The position numbers and the translations under genes are program-made. Below, piece by piece: positions 34,234 to 46,189 of a stretch of 64,000 nt of DNA. The notes below the pieces were generated by a model. The model saw only the letters and a program-made list of their open reading frames with translations. It did not search any database and was not told the origin of the DNA. The stretch is from the NCBI RefSeq assembly GCF_020283565.1, contig NC_060061.1:44553362-44617361 (forward strand), given 5' to 3'. The stretch is from Trifolium pratense (Eukaryota > Streptophyta > Magnoliopsida > Fabales > Fabaceae). How positions within the stretch are numbered: the stretch's first letter is position 1; each line of letters opens with the position of its first letter.

Positions 34234-34310
34234 CTAGTTTAAAGACCCGTGCATTCGAATGGGTCATTGAATTTTATTCGATATTTAAGTTTGTCATGAT
34301 ATTATGGTAA
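34234..34310 (-). mobile_element. Helitron-type 3' terminus, minus strand
   Basis: Read on the minus strand it ends '...gaccc-(gtgcattcgaat reversed)-gggtc tttaaa CTAG' then T. The inner sequence 'atgacaaacttaaatatc' matches the terminus at 29464-29562 in the opposite orientation. The hairpin is partly eroded. Confidence 0.7.
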
Positions 34311-34719
34311 ACTCATCTACTATAAGCTAGTTTATCAGCTATCCGCTATTTTTTACCAAACAGAGCCAAAATCTTACTATTTCTAGTCTCTTTCAAGGTT
34401 TTAAAGCTCTTACCATTCATCCTTTCCATTTTATCAATCAAGATCTTAACAATAATTGTGACGGAACGGAAAACTATTCTTTTGGGCTAGATGATAATGT
34501 TAATAACATAAAAAATTGGAGGTTTCTTCCAAGTTTGTGTGCATTTCAAAATCAATATACTATAGAAAATGATCTGGCAAAGAGATTATTGATTTTGAAA
34601 ACACAATTTAAAACAAACAAATTTAAAAATCATTTCATCCTGCAACATCAGCAACCACAATTTTAACCAACAAATCTTGTAAATATATAGTTAATGCATG
34701 TTTTGTAAAAAAAAAAAAA
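34311..34719. other. Repeat fragments, no gene
   Basis: 34318-34375 resembles the right end of the 'ctgtttggtaa' MITE family (compare 40737-41180). The rest shows nothing recognisable. Confidence 0.5.
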
Positions 34720-34930
34720 CAAATGCATGTTTAAAGTGTGAAAGCATTATACTACTACCTTTATTGCAGTGGACTTTTCAAGAAGGAAATACTCGCTCGC
34801 TATATGAACTTAGCTTTGTTGGGAATCACAAATGCAGAGAAGGATACCTGTGTTTGAACTTTTGCTTTGGAGTAATTGGGTACAGTTTCTTTTAACACTT
34901 CTATAGTTTTTTTTGCTTCACAAAACAGCT
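34720..34930 (-). repeat. Orphan CNL 5' leader copy 1
   Basis: It aligns in order with 33541-33735 ('gtttaaa(g)tg', 'gaaagcat(c/t)atac', 'gtggacttttcaag', 'ttgggaatcaca', 'atgcagagaaggata', 'tgtgtttg'). No NB-LRR sequence follows on its minus-strand downstream side except the already assigned gene. Confidence 0.6.
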
Positions 34931-35083
34931 TCTATAGTTTGGTCAACGGTTCTCTTTTCTTTTCCTCTCACCTAATTTTTTATTTCAAGTTTTCAACATT
35001 ATCGTTGTTGGTTTATTTATTGTTTATGGCACTGCCAAAGATGGTGCTCAACTCCATGTGACGTTGTTTTGCATTATTTGGAT

Positions 35084-35236
35084 CCTCTTTTCGTTAATAA
35101 AATTTACTTTTTAGATTAATAGAGAATTCAATATACCTGGTTCATATCAAATACGTATTGGTATGAATCAGATATATTGAATTCTCAATAAATGTAAAAA
35201 GTAAATTTTCTCTTGTATTTAAGATCGAAGAGAGTA
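35084..35236. mobile_element. Fold-back MITE, ~153 bp
   Basis: Its arms are inverted repeats of each other: 'agaattcaatata' on the left pairs with 'tatattgaattct' on the right, and 'aaatttactttt' with 'aaaagtaaatttt'. The outer ends are 'cctcttttcg' and 'cgaagagagt'. An exact target duplication was not resolved. Confidence 0.75.
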
Positions 35237-36483
35237 TTAAAATTTAGGAGGTCTACGCAAAACTATAAAAATTAGCTTGATAGTTGAAATTTGCAATACT
35301 CTTATAAAGGGTACCGAACAAGTTAGAACGTGGATTTATTTCATCGGTACTTTTTTTCCCCTCACCGAATTTATTTCAACGGTACTAGTATTTTAATTTT
35401 ATTTTTTTTACTAAGAGGTACTGGTATTGTCATTGATTTATTTATGGATCATGCTAAATAGTGCATTGGGGAATTTATTAAGTATACTAAAATAGAAAAT
35501 AAAAAATAAAATTAATATTGAAAATACAACTTTTATACTTTTGAGGTATTGAATGCATGCATTTCGAGATAAAATTTTTATTTTAATTTTAATATGTTTA
35601 GGATTTTTCTTTATTTATTTATTGTTTATGACCCTGTCCGATAAATGATGGTGCTCCACTGTCCACTCCATGTGACGTTCTTTGCATTCATGGTTGTTTA
35701 TTTATTATTCTGACTCAAGCATTTGCTGTCATCTTGAGTAAACTAGTCAACGATGAGATACTACGAAGCCTTGATATTTCAAAAATGATTTAAGTATCAT
35801 GTCTGACACGTATTTGATATTGATATTCGTCTGATACTTCTCGATATGTGTATTGTAGAAGTATCGGAAAAAAAAACTGATATATTTTAGATACTTCTCT
35901 GATACGCGTATCGGAGAAATATCGAGTAATTAATGATCTTTGATGATGGAAGCTGATACAATTCGTGTTTCCTCTTAAGTAGTGAATATTAGCATGATGT
36001 TCTTTATGGATAATCAACTATCTCTTTTTTGGTAGTGCTGATGATATTTTTTTGGGATAATATTAATTCTCATTTGTTTGCTCGTTTTGAGTAATTTGAA
36101 TATTAATTTTTTGTCATTATCGATTTTTAGTTATGTTTATATATTTAATTTTAAATTTAATTTTTAAATAACGTATCCTGGCCGTATCGTATCTGAAATT
36201 TTGAAAAAATTTCCGTATTGGTATCGTGTCACGTATCTGGACTTCGTAATTATGAATCGATTTTTTACCATTGATTTTAGGTGAAATTGAGTTGAATAAA
36301 AATTAATTTATGCTTTCATACATTTACATAGAGTAAAGGATACTTATGCTTGTTCTCCGTGAGTTTTAGTTTAATTGGTAAGTGGATCTTATAAAATGAG
36401 ATAGAGAGAGTATCTTTTAAGTTTTTTTTTACACAAATATCTTTTCGGTTTAAATCATGTTAAAGTTATAATCGCTATCACAT
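35237..36483. other. Intergenic, AT-rich, no gene seen
   Basis: It contains scattered low-complexity repeats, including 'gatacttctc' and 'atcggag' variants around 35800-35930. The open frame 35790-36017 shows no family features. Confidence 0.55.
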
Positions 36484-37066
36484 ATAGGGATGACAATGGG
36501 TAGGATACTATAGTACTCATCCTCATACCCGAAGTTTGAAAAATTACTCGTACACATCCCTATGGGTACTTAGGTACCCATATCCGTTCTCGTTACCCAC
36601 ATTTTTGCGAAAAATAAATCGATCAATTATAAAACATCATATCATTTCAATAGAATTAAAAAAAAATCAATGATTTTAATGTTAACAAATGAAAATTATA
36701 AACACAACAATTACTAACCTCATGCTAAAATTCATATCTTTGTTGACATATTCACATTGTGTTTGCATTATCTTATAAACAAACAATGTTTATTAAAAAT
36801 GTATAAGAGTTTCATAGAGTTTTATTTTTTAAAATGGATATACATATATTATTATATAATAATATAAATAAAATAAATAAATAAATATTATGTGGGTATG
36901 GGGCGGGATGGGCACTAATTAGGTATCCGTACCCGCACTCATACTCGCTCATTTTTATAGGTAGTTACCCATACTTGTGCCCGTACCCAAAATACGGGTT
37001 TTTATCTTACTCATCGTGGATATTTTTTGCGGATACCCATTGGAGATGGGTCAAATTGCCATCCCT
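36484..37066. mobile_element. hAT-like non-autonomous element, ~0.58 kb
   Basis: The ends are AGGGATGACAATGGGTAGG and, inverted, AGGGATGGCAATTTGACCC. Subterminal 'gggtacccat' type repeats follow. The flanks tatcacat (36476-36483) and aatcacat (37067-37074) match at 7 of 8 positions, as expected of an 8-bp hAT target duplication. Confidence 0.78.
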
Positions 37067-37074
37067 AATCACAT

Positions 37075-37812
37075 CTTAGTTCTGATTCCTTTTAATTTGT
37101 TATTTTAACACCTACACAGATCAAGGCCGAATCTTTTGATCTGATTAAAAATTTGATAATTTATCTCGTTTTAGATCTTTCCATAGTTTATAACTTCAGA
37201 TCTATCTCTAATTTAAGTTATTAACATATTATACATGAGTCAGGATCCGTTGACACCATGTATCAAATAAAAGTTTGACACCAAATATTAACCATTGATT
37301 TTGTATAATCCAAATTCCAAAGGCTAATACAAGATCACTTAAAATATCACATGCCATTTAATCCACCGAATCAGTCCTTTATTATTTTTTCAATTATGAT
37401 TTAATTTATTTTATTTTTTAAATCCAACAGTTAACTAATCGGGAATCACAGTTTTAATGGGACTGCTGTGTCAAAAACGGGATCAGCTTTCTCTCTTTTT
37501 GAAGGTTGTTCTCTCACAAAATGTACTCACATACTTACCCTAGTATGACCACTCTCCACTTATATAAGTGAGACATAATAAGCCAATAAAATATCTCCAA
37601 GCTCATAGGAGATTGCTCTAAATACATAGGAAACAAAAACGAAAAGGCATAACATCATTAAAATATAACTGGGAAAGAGTAGCTACATTTTATTCATATA
37701 GCTGAAGCATAAACAAGATTCTACTTATCTTTCAATTCTTTCACTTTGAATCAAATATTAATAAATACAACATTTTGATGAAAATTCCAAGCCAAGCCGT
37801 AAAGAAAACAAC
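37075..37812. other. 3' flank of the DUF247 gene, no gene seen
   Basis: Nothing coding or repetitive stands out. The stretch next to 37813 is the probable 3' UTR. Confidence 0.6.
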
Positions 37813-39222
37813 TTAGTGACTGCGGGATGAGTAATATGTCTGCATTATAGTAAGAACAAGGAGCAAAGCAGCTGCAACAATTCCTATGAATTTCCACACA
37901 GTAGGCATATGGTCATGTATCAAAATATTGTACCTTTTTCGCCCATAGTACACAATAATATCAAATATTCGCCTGCATTGATGCCAAACATGTATAGGCC
38001 ATTTTTGCAACCTTTTTGTGACTTTCTTCCCCTTGTAGTGATAGACATTCAACCTTTCACAAATCTCACTATAACTCGAATCCATCTGTTCTGCTCCCTT
38101 AGAAATTGTGCGAAATAGTGCCAACAAATCTTCATTACTCTTGTTCATCTTATTTATAATAACTCCTTTTTCATTAAGAAATTCAATGTCATGTTCACAA
38201 CATATTAAACCATTGAAAAAAAGTGCATAAGAAGTGTATTTGGATGGAATCCCAATTTTGCTTTGCTCCCAAGCAATCAAATTCCTCCACTTCACTTCAG
38301 TTGTTTCCTTAATATATAGTGGTGGAATATCCAACTTACAATCATTAAAACATATATTAAAATCAAACACATCCACCAAGTTATGTTTATTTTGATTTGT
38401 GCTATTTGATTTACCTTGGATTATGACCCCAGAAGCACGAAGTTGTGTAGCACAACACAATAATTCTAGCTTCGCTTTTTTCCCTTCATCTTGGGAGCTT
38501 TGCTCCACCGTAATCAAGTGCATCAAATTAAGTATATGAGCAACTCCTGAGCTACGCACCAATGTGTTAGGCACAAATTTGTAACCAAAAGCCTTACAAA
38601 CATATTCAGCAACACGATGATCATCTTCGATTCTACAAGGATCACGAAATACCTTCCTAAATAATCTCTTGAGAACAACGAAGGGAATTTGATTCTCAAG
38701 CATTGCTATATCATTTAAAACAGATATAATCTTTTCTTCTGTTTCAAGGATTGAGTCCTTGTTATAAGTTGTAGGGTTGTTTATGTAATCATCAAGCTTC
38801 ATGAGAAGCTCCAACAGAAAACAACCATCTACTATCATTATTTTAGTAATTTCATGCGAGTTTGTTTCTTGGACTATATTGTTATTGCTTCCACCATAGC
38901 TAGCACAAATAACATTATTTAAATTGAGAATGTCAACGCCACATTCTGTTAACCTATTCTCTGAACTTCTATCTTTTTCTGGTTTTCGGTCAAGAAATTC
39001 ACGCATGTAACGCCATTTGGGTTCTTCCATTAAATGAAGGTGTCTTGTTGCTCCTTTATGTAATGGTCCTATGGAGATATGTTTCGGTTTGTAAGCATCT
39101 TCGTTTGCTTCTCGAAGTTCTTCTGGAACGTTGAAAATGCTACATGCTTGAACTTCTTTATGATTGAGGGCATGGAACATAACTTTAATTGGAACCATCC
39201 AACTAGGTTCTTCCATCTTCAA
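37813..39222 (-). CDS. DUF247 family protein
   Basis: Single-exon frame of 469 aa, the normal size for plant DUF247 (PF03140) proteins. Diagnostic blocks in order are CSIFNVPEELREANEDAYKPKHISIGPLHKG (residues about 26-56), WRYMREFLDR, IMIVDGCFLLELL (about 128-140), DIAMLENQIPFVVLKRLF (about 170-187), the ATQLRASGV segment, WRNLIAWEQ and a C-terminal membrane anchor (about residues 444-462, FIGIVAAALLLVLTIM). Such proteins are predicted single-pass membrane proteins of unknown biochemical activity. The reading frame is unbroken, so it is probably functional. It sits among decayed CNL sequence and shares no obvious regulation with it. Confidence 0.95.
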   Translation of the reverse strand: MKMEEPSWMVPIKVMFHALNHKEVQACSIFNVPEELREANEDAYKPKHISIGPLHKGATRHLHLMEEPKWRYMREFLDRKPEKDRSSENRLTECGVDILNLNNVICASYGGSNNNIVQETNSHEITKIMIVDGCFLLELLMKLDDYINNPTTYNKDSILETEEKIISVLNDIAMLENQIPFVVLKRLFRKVFRDPCRIEDDHRVAEYVCKAFGYKFVPNTLVRSSGVAHILNLMHLITVEQSSQDEGKKAKLELLCCATQLRASGVIIQGKSNSTNQNKHNLVDVFDFNICFNDCKLDIPPLYIKETTEVKWRNLIAWEQSKIGIPSKYTSYALFFNGLICCEHDIEFLNEKGVIINKMNKSNEDLLALFRTISKGAEQMDSSYSEICERLNVYHYKGKKVTKRLQKWPIHVWHQCRRIFDIIVYYGRKRYNILIHDHMPTVWKFIGIVAAALLLVLTIMQTYYSSRSH

Positions 39223-39298
39223 TACAAAAAAGAAGACAAAAATTGTTTTGAGATATGTAACTACTTAGCACTAGAACAACAATTTTGAGATAAATTTC

Positions 39299-39338
39299 TT
39301 TTTTTTTTTTTTTTTGTACAAAAGAGGGGCAAAGCCCC
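39299..39338 (-). mobile_element. 40-bp 5'-truncated retroposon with 19-bp target duplication
   Basis: On the minus strand it reads GGGGCTTTGCCCCTCTTTTG followed by TAC and about 17 A. The flanking 19-mers caattttgagataaatttc at 39280-39298 and 39339-39357 are identical. This is a minimal, heavily truncated LINE- or SINE-type insertion upstream of the DUF247 start. Confidence 0.85.
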
Positions 39339-39359
39339 CAATTTTGAGATAAATTTCAA

Positions 39360-39699
39360 AGAATTGAAAATATAGATGAAATGAAAAAAAACCTAAACAA
39401 ACCTCAGTGTAGCTTTCCACTCTGCTTATGTTTAGAATAAACAATTTTGCCCCTTCCACATATCTACAACTTACCAATATACAACTGTTTTATGAGAAAA
39501 TTCTCCTCTTTTAAAAGAAGCTTGAATTTCATTTCCATCCCCTCTTATATGAAAACTTACATTTCACTCATTTAACAAAACTACATTGTAATATAATTAA
39601 AATTTTAATGGATATACTTCATTATAATTTTGTACTCACATCGTTAACATATAATGTTAAATGTTATTATAAATTATGAAACTATACAAAATAAAATAA
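39360..39699. other. Upstream region of DUF247 gene, AT-rich
   Basis: Nothing specific is recognised beyond AT-rich sequence. Confidence 0.5.
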
Positions 39700-39920
39700 A
39701 AACATAGATGCACCGCCACCGCCAGCCGAGCTCAGTTGGCAATAACAGATGCAGCGAAGGATACTTGAGCTTTTCACTCTAACCTTTGACACAATCACAC
39801 AACACGGTTCTGTTTACATCATTTATTATATCCTCCTAACCTAATCTCTATTCATTATTGTACTACAAGTAGTTTTTTATGACAAAATTATTTTAATACA
39901 ACTAGTTTGATTTATATATT
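39700..39920 (-). repeat. Orphan CNL 5' leader copy 2
   Basis: The blocks 'gagctcagttggcaataacagat', 'cttttcact', 'acaatcacacaac', 'cggttctgtttacatcattt' and 'agttttttatgaca' are shared with 41630-41770 and, more weakly, with 33590-33735. The downstream sequence is DUF247, not a CNL gene. Confidence 0.65.
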
Positions 39921-40009
39921 GTTTATTATATTGTCAAGTGCATGATTGGGCCAGCCGGCTCCACTTCATGACGGTACTGCTTTCGTATGATTCGGAAAGA
40001 AAAAAAAAA

Positions 40010-40636
40010 TCTATCCCAACATTTAACTCTTTACTCATACAAACAAACCAATATTCTCATTTTACCCCTTTCAAAAAATTTTAAAAATGGATTTTGAACA
40101 TTTAGCCACGGTTTATCTGTGACATCCATTCCAAGGTATCATTTCTAATACATCTGTGGGACAGGCTCGGACACATTGAGTACATCCTATACATGTATCA
40201 GAAATCTTTACTGAATGGGACATTGTAATTTTTGAACATCAAAAATGAAAATTATCGATCTAGTAAACTTGTCAATGAATCATATATTTATGTACCATAT
40301 GAATCAATGATTTGTCATAATATTGTTAATGGTTAATAAAAAAATGACGTCTCTATAAATTTACAAGGAATAGAAGAGGACCAGGATACTTTGATTTCTT
40401 ATGATTTAGGCAATGCAAATTGTGCCTAACCTGAACATTTTTCGGAACACCTTCCCTATGTTTTCCGGGTAACAAGTGTAAACCGGAAAAATTGGGGTAA
40501 AATGGGAATGTTTCCCTAGGTTAATTAGCCACGGTTAAATGTTAAAAATCTATTTTTTTTAATTTTTTAAAAAGGGTAAAATGGAAATATTGGTTTGTTT
40601 GTAGGGAGGGGTAAAGGGGTTAAATGTTTGGGTAGA
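40010..40636. mobile_element. Long-TIR non-autonomous element (MULE-like), 627 bp
   Basis: About 100 bp at each end are inverted copies: left 'tctatcccaacatttaac...gccacggtt', right '...aaatgtttgggtaga'. A-rich 9-mers flank it on both sides, consistent with but not proof of a 9-bp Mutator-type duplication. There is no coding sequence inside. Confidence 0.78.
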
Positions 40637-40736
40637 AAAAAAAATTCTATGATTTGTTGTTTGTTTATACTTTACGATTTAGATTTAGATGCAAAATACC
40701 CTTAAAATATTAACATTAAATAGCTATGCAAGTAGA

Positions 40737-41180
40737 TTTATGTTTGGGAAGTACGATAAGTTACCTTATAGGTTATGTCTTAAAGCTTATGTGTTAAAGC
40801 TTATAAGTTAAAAGACGTGTTTAATACAGTAACTGATTAACTGTCATATCATCATGAACTTATAACTTATTTTACTAACTTATAGTTTATTTTTCAAACG
40901 CTATTTCAAGTAGCTTATGAGCTTATAACTTATCATTTTTTCTTTCAATTTTACCCTATCATCTTACTTAAAAAAACTAAATATTAATTAAATATATTTT
41001 TTTATGTCATTTCATACTTATAAGTTAATTCAACCGCTAATTTTATCAAACACTACAAATTCTATCAGCTAGTTTATTCGCTATAAACTAAAAGCTAACT
41101 TATATGCTATCCGCTATAAGTTCGATCGCTATAAACTAATTTATAAGCTATCTGCTATTTGTTAACAAACAGAGCCTTAC
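40737..41180. mobile_element. MITE of the 'ctgtttggtaa...agcttataagct' family
   Basis: The left end 'gtttgggaagtac' and the right end 'gttaacaaacagagcc' are inverted. The body is filled with 'agcttataagtta' and 'ataagctatc' motifs. The same family is at 50805-51531. Confidence 0.65.
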
Positions 41181-41559
41181 ACGATTTAATCCTTCTGCAA
41201 ATTAGCTCACGGATTAAATAGATTGACTCGCATCAATCACACATGCAACACAGTTCTGTTTACACCTTTTATGATTTGGTCAACGGTTTTATTTGCTCCC
41301 CCCCTCACCTAATCTCTCTTTTCTTTTCATTATTTTTAATGTATTTTTCTTTAACAGCATTTTTAATGCATGTAATAGAGGTGTGTTGATTTTTTTATAA
41401 GGAAGAAGATGAAGATACAAAGAAATTGATGAAGATGATGAATAATGTTCTTCAAAATTTGAATATGTTTAATTTTAATAAAAAAAAATTTTAGCAGTTT
41501 TTTAAGAAAAAACAGTTTATATGTGCATATTACAAAAGATATAAAGCATAATGCATATA

Positions 41560-41800
41560 TATTCAGAATGGAAAAAGCATCATACCTTATCTCAGATCGA
41601 ATAGATTTCTCAAAACGTAGATGCAGAGCTCAGTTGGCAATAACAGATACAGAGCTTTTCACTTTAATCTTTGAAACAATCACACAACGCGGTTCTGTTT
41701 ACATCATTTATATTCTCACCACCTAATCTTTATTCATTATTTTAGTACAAATAGTTTTTTATGACAGAAATTTTAATACAACTAGTTATATTATAGTTGA
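41560..41800 (-). repeat. Orphan CNL 5' leader copy 3
   Basis: It has 'aaaagcatcatacctta' and 'gatttctcaa' like the reference leader, then 'agctcagttggcaataacagat' and 'gcggttctgtttacatcat' like 39700-39920. A weaker partial copy is at about 41200-41300. No receptor gene is attached. Confidence 0.65.
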
Positions 41801-41833
41801 CTATATTAAGTTAGATTTATATATTATTTATTA

Positions 41834-42059
41834 CTCTCTTCGGACACAAATATAAGTAAAAAACATTTCAAATTTTGGTCACTATTATAAGCAAAAGTAA
41901 CTATTTTTAAACTAATTAATACTACTATTCATAATATACCCTTATTTAATTCTATTTTATTTTAGACATTTATTTCACTTTTACACTTTTACATTTTTTA
42001 AAATGAGTAATATAGTAAATTTAACTCGTATTTTTCCTTAAATCAAGAAAATTAACTAT
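41834..42059. mobile_element. Stowaway-like MITE fragment
   Basis: 'ctctcttcggacacaaatataag' resembles a diverged Stowaway end. No right end was found. Confidence 0.4.
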
Positions 42060-43000
42060 TGGAATAGTCAAGAGTCTTAGACTTAGGGCATATACTTGGC
42101 TACTGTCATTATTACATTCATGATTTACAATGACAATCTTGGTAGCTCGCAGGATATTTCTAAAATTTTAGGAGTGACATTCATATTTTGGAATTTGAAT
42201 TGTTTACATTCAATAAAATTTTAATTCATCTATATTTTTAGGCAAAATTACATATGAGTTCTTTATCTATTAGCAAATGTCTATATTAACTTATTAAGTA
42301 TAATATTCTTCAGTTAAAATTATCTTATTTATTTGTAACAAATTCCTCTTTTATTTTTATTTTTTTCCAAACTAGTATTTTATCTTTATAAATATGCACG
42401 GATTAATCATTTGATCTTATTTATTTGTAATATATTCGTCCATTATCTACTTCTTTTTACCAAAACATGTCTTTTATCTTTATAAATATGCACAAGTTAA
42501 CCTTTTTATTTTATTTATTTGTAACTTAATGAAGGGTTTGATACGTTTCCTAGATTTAGAGTTTAATGAAATTGGAGATTCCAATTTTAGAGTTTAGAAG
42601 AAGATTGAAGCAAACAAAAGCAAACAAGACATAGAATCATACATTTTGAGGTATATCTTAGTGTACTTTGTCATAAGATTAGTGAAGAAAATGATGAAGA
42701 CAAGATAAATAAGTTGAACGTTCATCATCTTTTTGATTTTATGAGATGTTACAAACCCTTCACACGTGTCCCTGTTTCAAACCCTTCATTATATTACATA
42801 TAAGTAAGATAAAGAATTAACTCGTGCATGTTTATAAAGATAAGGATTAGCTCGTGTATGTTTATAAAGATAAAAGACATATGTGTGGCAAAAATAAAAT
42901 AAGATAAAAGATGAACCTCTCGAAGCATACACTTAATTGTGGAAGCATTTTAACCATAGAAAGAGGAAAAAGGCATTTAATTAATACAAAAAATTAGTAA
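42060..43000 (-). pseudogene. CNL 3'-end relics
   Basis: 42110-42180 ('atgacaatcttggtagctcgcaggatattt') matches the sequence following the CNL pseudogene at 21455-21510. 42920-42975 ('cttaattgtggaagcattttaacca') matches the VTMLPQL LRR codons of exon 2. These are short scraps of a lost CNL copy, with AT-rich filler between them. Confidence 0.55.
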
Positions 43001-43089
43001 AAAAAAATAGTGCATTCAACTTTTACAAAGTGAAAATCTTGTTTTTCTCAATACAAAATTTTCATTTTAAAGTGAAAATAGGCTACACG

Positions 43090-44014
43090 CAGGGGCGAAT
43101 CCACCACCCGGCATGCCCTGGCACGTGCCCGGGCTCGGCACCCATTTTTTTTTTTTAGGGTTGTTACTTTAATCTGAAAATTCGAATGTTTGAGTAAGAA
43201 TTAATAAAATTTAAGTGTATATTCATAATCCTCATGAAATTCTGAGCAAAATGGTATATTTACTTGTCCAATTTGGTGCTAGAATTGAAAAATTCGATTT
43301 ATGATTTTGGGTGTTCTGGAGGTTGAAGATGATGAACAGTAGATTAAGGGTTGTTTTAATATATATTTATATATATTAATGAAGCATTACTTAGACAAAA
43401 GTGTGCACGCTAGCTCAGTGGCTGGGTGATGAATTGGGCACGCAGGGGTCGTGTGTTCAACTCCCAGCTTTCTGTCATTTTTCAAAACCCTTTATTTACT
43501 TTAAGTTAATTTTATGTTCTTTTCTTTATCATACATATCTAAAAATCACAAAAAATCTTTATAAAAAATACTAAAAATATCAATTTTGTTCCCTTTTTAT
43601 ATATGGTAAAATAGTAAACAAATGTATTATTATTGTTTTTATTTTATTTTAATTTTTTACCTCATGCTTAAGTATAACCCAAAATACCAAAAAAAATACT
43701 CCAAAACATGTAAAGTGCCCAAATGTATTATTCTTTGTGTTAATCTCAAATATGTAAAATATGTTGTAATTCTACTTTCTTTATATGTAGGATTGTGGGG
43801 AGTTTATGACTTTTACTTATGTAATTATTATGAATCAAATATTTAGATGAAAATCTTAAAATTCATTACTTTTATTATAATTTCAGTATATAAATAATAT
43901 ATATTATTAGTTTAAAATCTTCCGATCGATTCGAAAACCTTAAACCAATAAATATTTGTGCATTTGTGGTTAAAATTGTGCCCGGGCTTAATACCATTTC
44001 TGGCTCCGCCACTG
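43090..44014. mobile_element. hAT-like non-autonomous element, 925 bp, with tRNA-like cassette
   Basis: The ends are CAGGGGCGAATCCACC and, inverted, CAGTGGCGGAGCC. The flanks gctacacg at 43082-43089 and 44015-44022 are identical 8-mers, the hAT signature. Within it, 43411-43481 has a perfect-looking A box (TAGCTCAGTGGCTGGG), a B box (GTGTTCAACTCCC) about 43 nt later and a T5 run. No transposase frame is visible. Confidence 0.88.
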
Positions 44015-45430
44015 GCTACACGTTAGCAAGGATCATGTTAACATATCGCCTAATTCAAAACGAAACTTCAGTTAGTTTGCTTAACATACTATCAAACATT
44101 GAACAAAATAATTATTTTTAAAAAAAAAAAAAAAAAAAATTCAATATATTGAAGAGAATTGTGTTGGTACTTTTGGATAATAAGAGTCACCTGAGTTAGT
44201 GTCTCAAGCTTTGAGAAGTTTTTGGGCATTCATTTATGCTGAATATGTCTCCAAAGACTTTTCAACCAAGTTTCTTTCACCTGACCTTTCTTACTATAAA
44301 ACTACTTTAATTATTTCGATTACTGAGCAATGAACACAATTGTGTCAGACTCAGGATATATACTTAGCAATAGCATACACTTTCATGGTTTGACAATTTT
44401 CTTAGCTTAAACAATTTAAGACCTTAGTTTTGATTAGTTTTCTATCTCACTATCCAAACAATGAACTAAATATATAATTTCTGCAATAAAAAATAAAGAA
44501 AAATAGTCAATATAATGAAGACAAAATTTTGTTAGTACTCCTAGTTAGCAAGGAAGAAAAGTCACCTGAATATTATTCTTAAGCTTAAAACATTTTTGGG
44601 GCAGTTAGATATGCTGAGTTTTTGAAGTTTAACGGCATGTAACTTACAACCATGACAAATATCTACAAAATTTGGTAGATCGGCAAGTGTTATCTCTGTC
44701 AAGTCCGGAAGAACAATTTCCCTTTCATTCATAATGCTGTCTCCTTGACTATGCTAAAAACCTCTTGAAGTTGAGTAGCATGTGATAAGCGAAGAGTGCT
44801 TAATTGTGGAAGCATTGTAACCATGAAAAACGGAAAAGACTTTTCAACTTGTGGCAGTTGAAGACTGTTATTTGTTTTAGCTTTGGAAAATACAATTCAG
44901 CATTAGGAAGCTCCACGAGTTCTTCATTTGCGGCAACAATTTGTTCCAATTCTTGACAATCAAGAAAGGGAAAGGTACATCAACTCTGGTAGGTTTCTAT
45001 GTTTTTCCATTGAGAACAAACATTTCAAATTCTTCACAATCAGCCAATGTTAAACTCTGAAGACATTGGAGACTCAAATCTGAAAGGGAATATCCAAAGG
45101 TAAATAACCAAATAATATTGAAATCGGTAGAAGGAAAATAATATAAAATATAAATGCCACAAAACTATAAAACATTTCAATACAAGTACTCACTTCATTC
45201 AAATTGAACCATGGTATAGCCAATTTTGGGCAAAACTCTATAGTTAGTTTCCTCAAAGACTGAGATGGCCACTTGCTTGACAACTCTCTGGACACATCCC
45301 AATGAGATTGTCAAGATCAATCAGGTTGAGATCTTCCAAATGAGGCAGCATGACATGGTTTTGGTGTGATGAAAGGCATTCATTATCACATTCACCAAAC
45401 ACATGTTCTAGCTTAGGAGCCTTTTTTATA

Positions 45431-46142
45431 GGTGCAGCTTTGCTCCTTTTCTTGAAGCTCCTTTTATTCCTTTTCACTACGCAGATCATTGACATGTGGC
45501 AAAAATATATCAAATGACTGAGATCAAAAGATAGCAAGAATCAAAACTACAGAAAAGCAAAACTACAGGAATTGAGAACTGAGCAAAAACATGCTCCATC
45601 TTCTTCTTTCTCCTCGACGCCTCTCCACTTTCTCTCGATGCACCGGCCGCCATCGTGGCGTATCTCCGTCGCAGATTCTCGTCGTCGCCGCTGTGTCTCG
45701 CCTCATCTACAAATTGCGCGAGACAAAACCAATCTCTGAAAATCGTATTGCTCTCTCTCACCTTTGTCTCTCTTCATCTCGCGCCCCTCTTTTTCAATTG
45801 TAGGACTCAACATATGGTAGATGTAATCAATTGTTGAAGGATGCAGAATAAAAAATCTGGTCATGGAATTTAACATTAGTGAATTGAAGTGGTGTTTATG
45901 TTGTTCTTTTTCATAAAAAATAGATTTGTGGAGTAGAGTGGTATTGTTTGGTATTGTACTTGTACGATTGTGTGTGTCTGCGTGACTAACTAAAATTGGG
46001 AAGCCGTTCTCAAATTAAAATTTCAAATAATCATTTCAAAGTTCGTCAAAAAGGATTCGAAGAAATTGAATCAAGAACAAAGAAGAGGACTAAGAACAAA
46101 TATTGTAGTCCTGAAAATCTTGTCTTTTTCGATCTGTTCCTT

Positions 46143-46189
<47 letters not shown>

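Noticed and set aside
37813..39222. DUF247 gene as a self-incompatibility determinant
   Set aside because: Such a role is known only for particular grass loci. Nothing here (no paired DUF247, no linked partner) supports it.
43411..43481. Possible functional tRNA gene in the hAT-like element
   Set aside because: The A and B boxes are good, but I could not form a 7-bp acceptor stem or a normal anticodon arm. It is kept as a tRNA-like cassette only.
45591..45837. Independent small gene for a 70-aa Arg/Ser-rich protein
   Set aside because: It lies inside transposon ends and stops at a probable splice site, so it is better explained as a captured 5' gene fragment.
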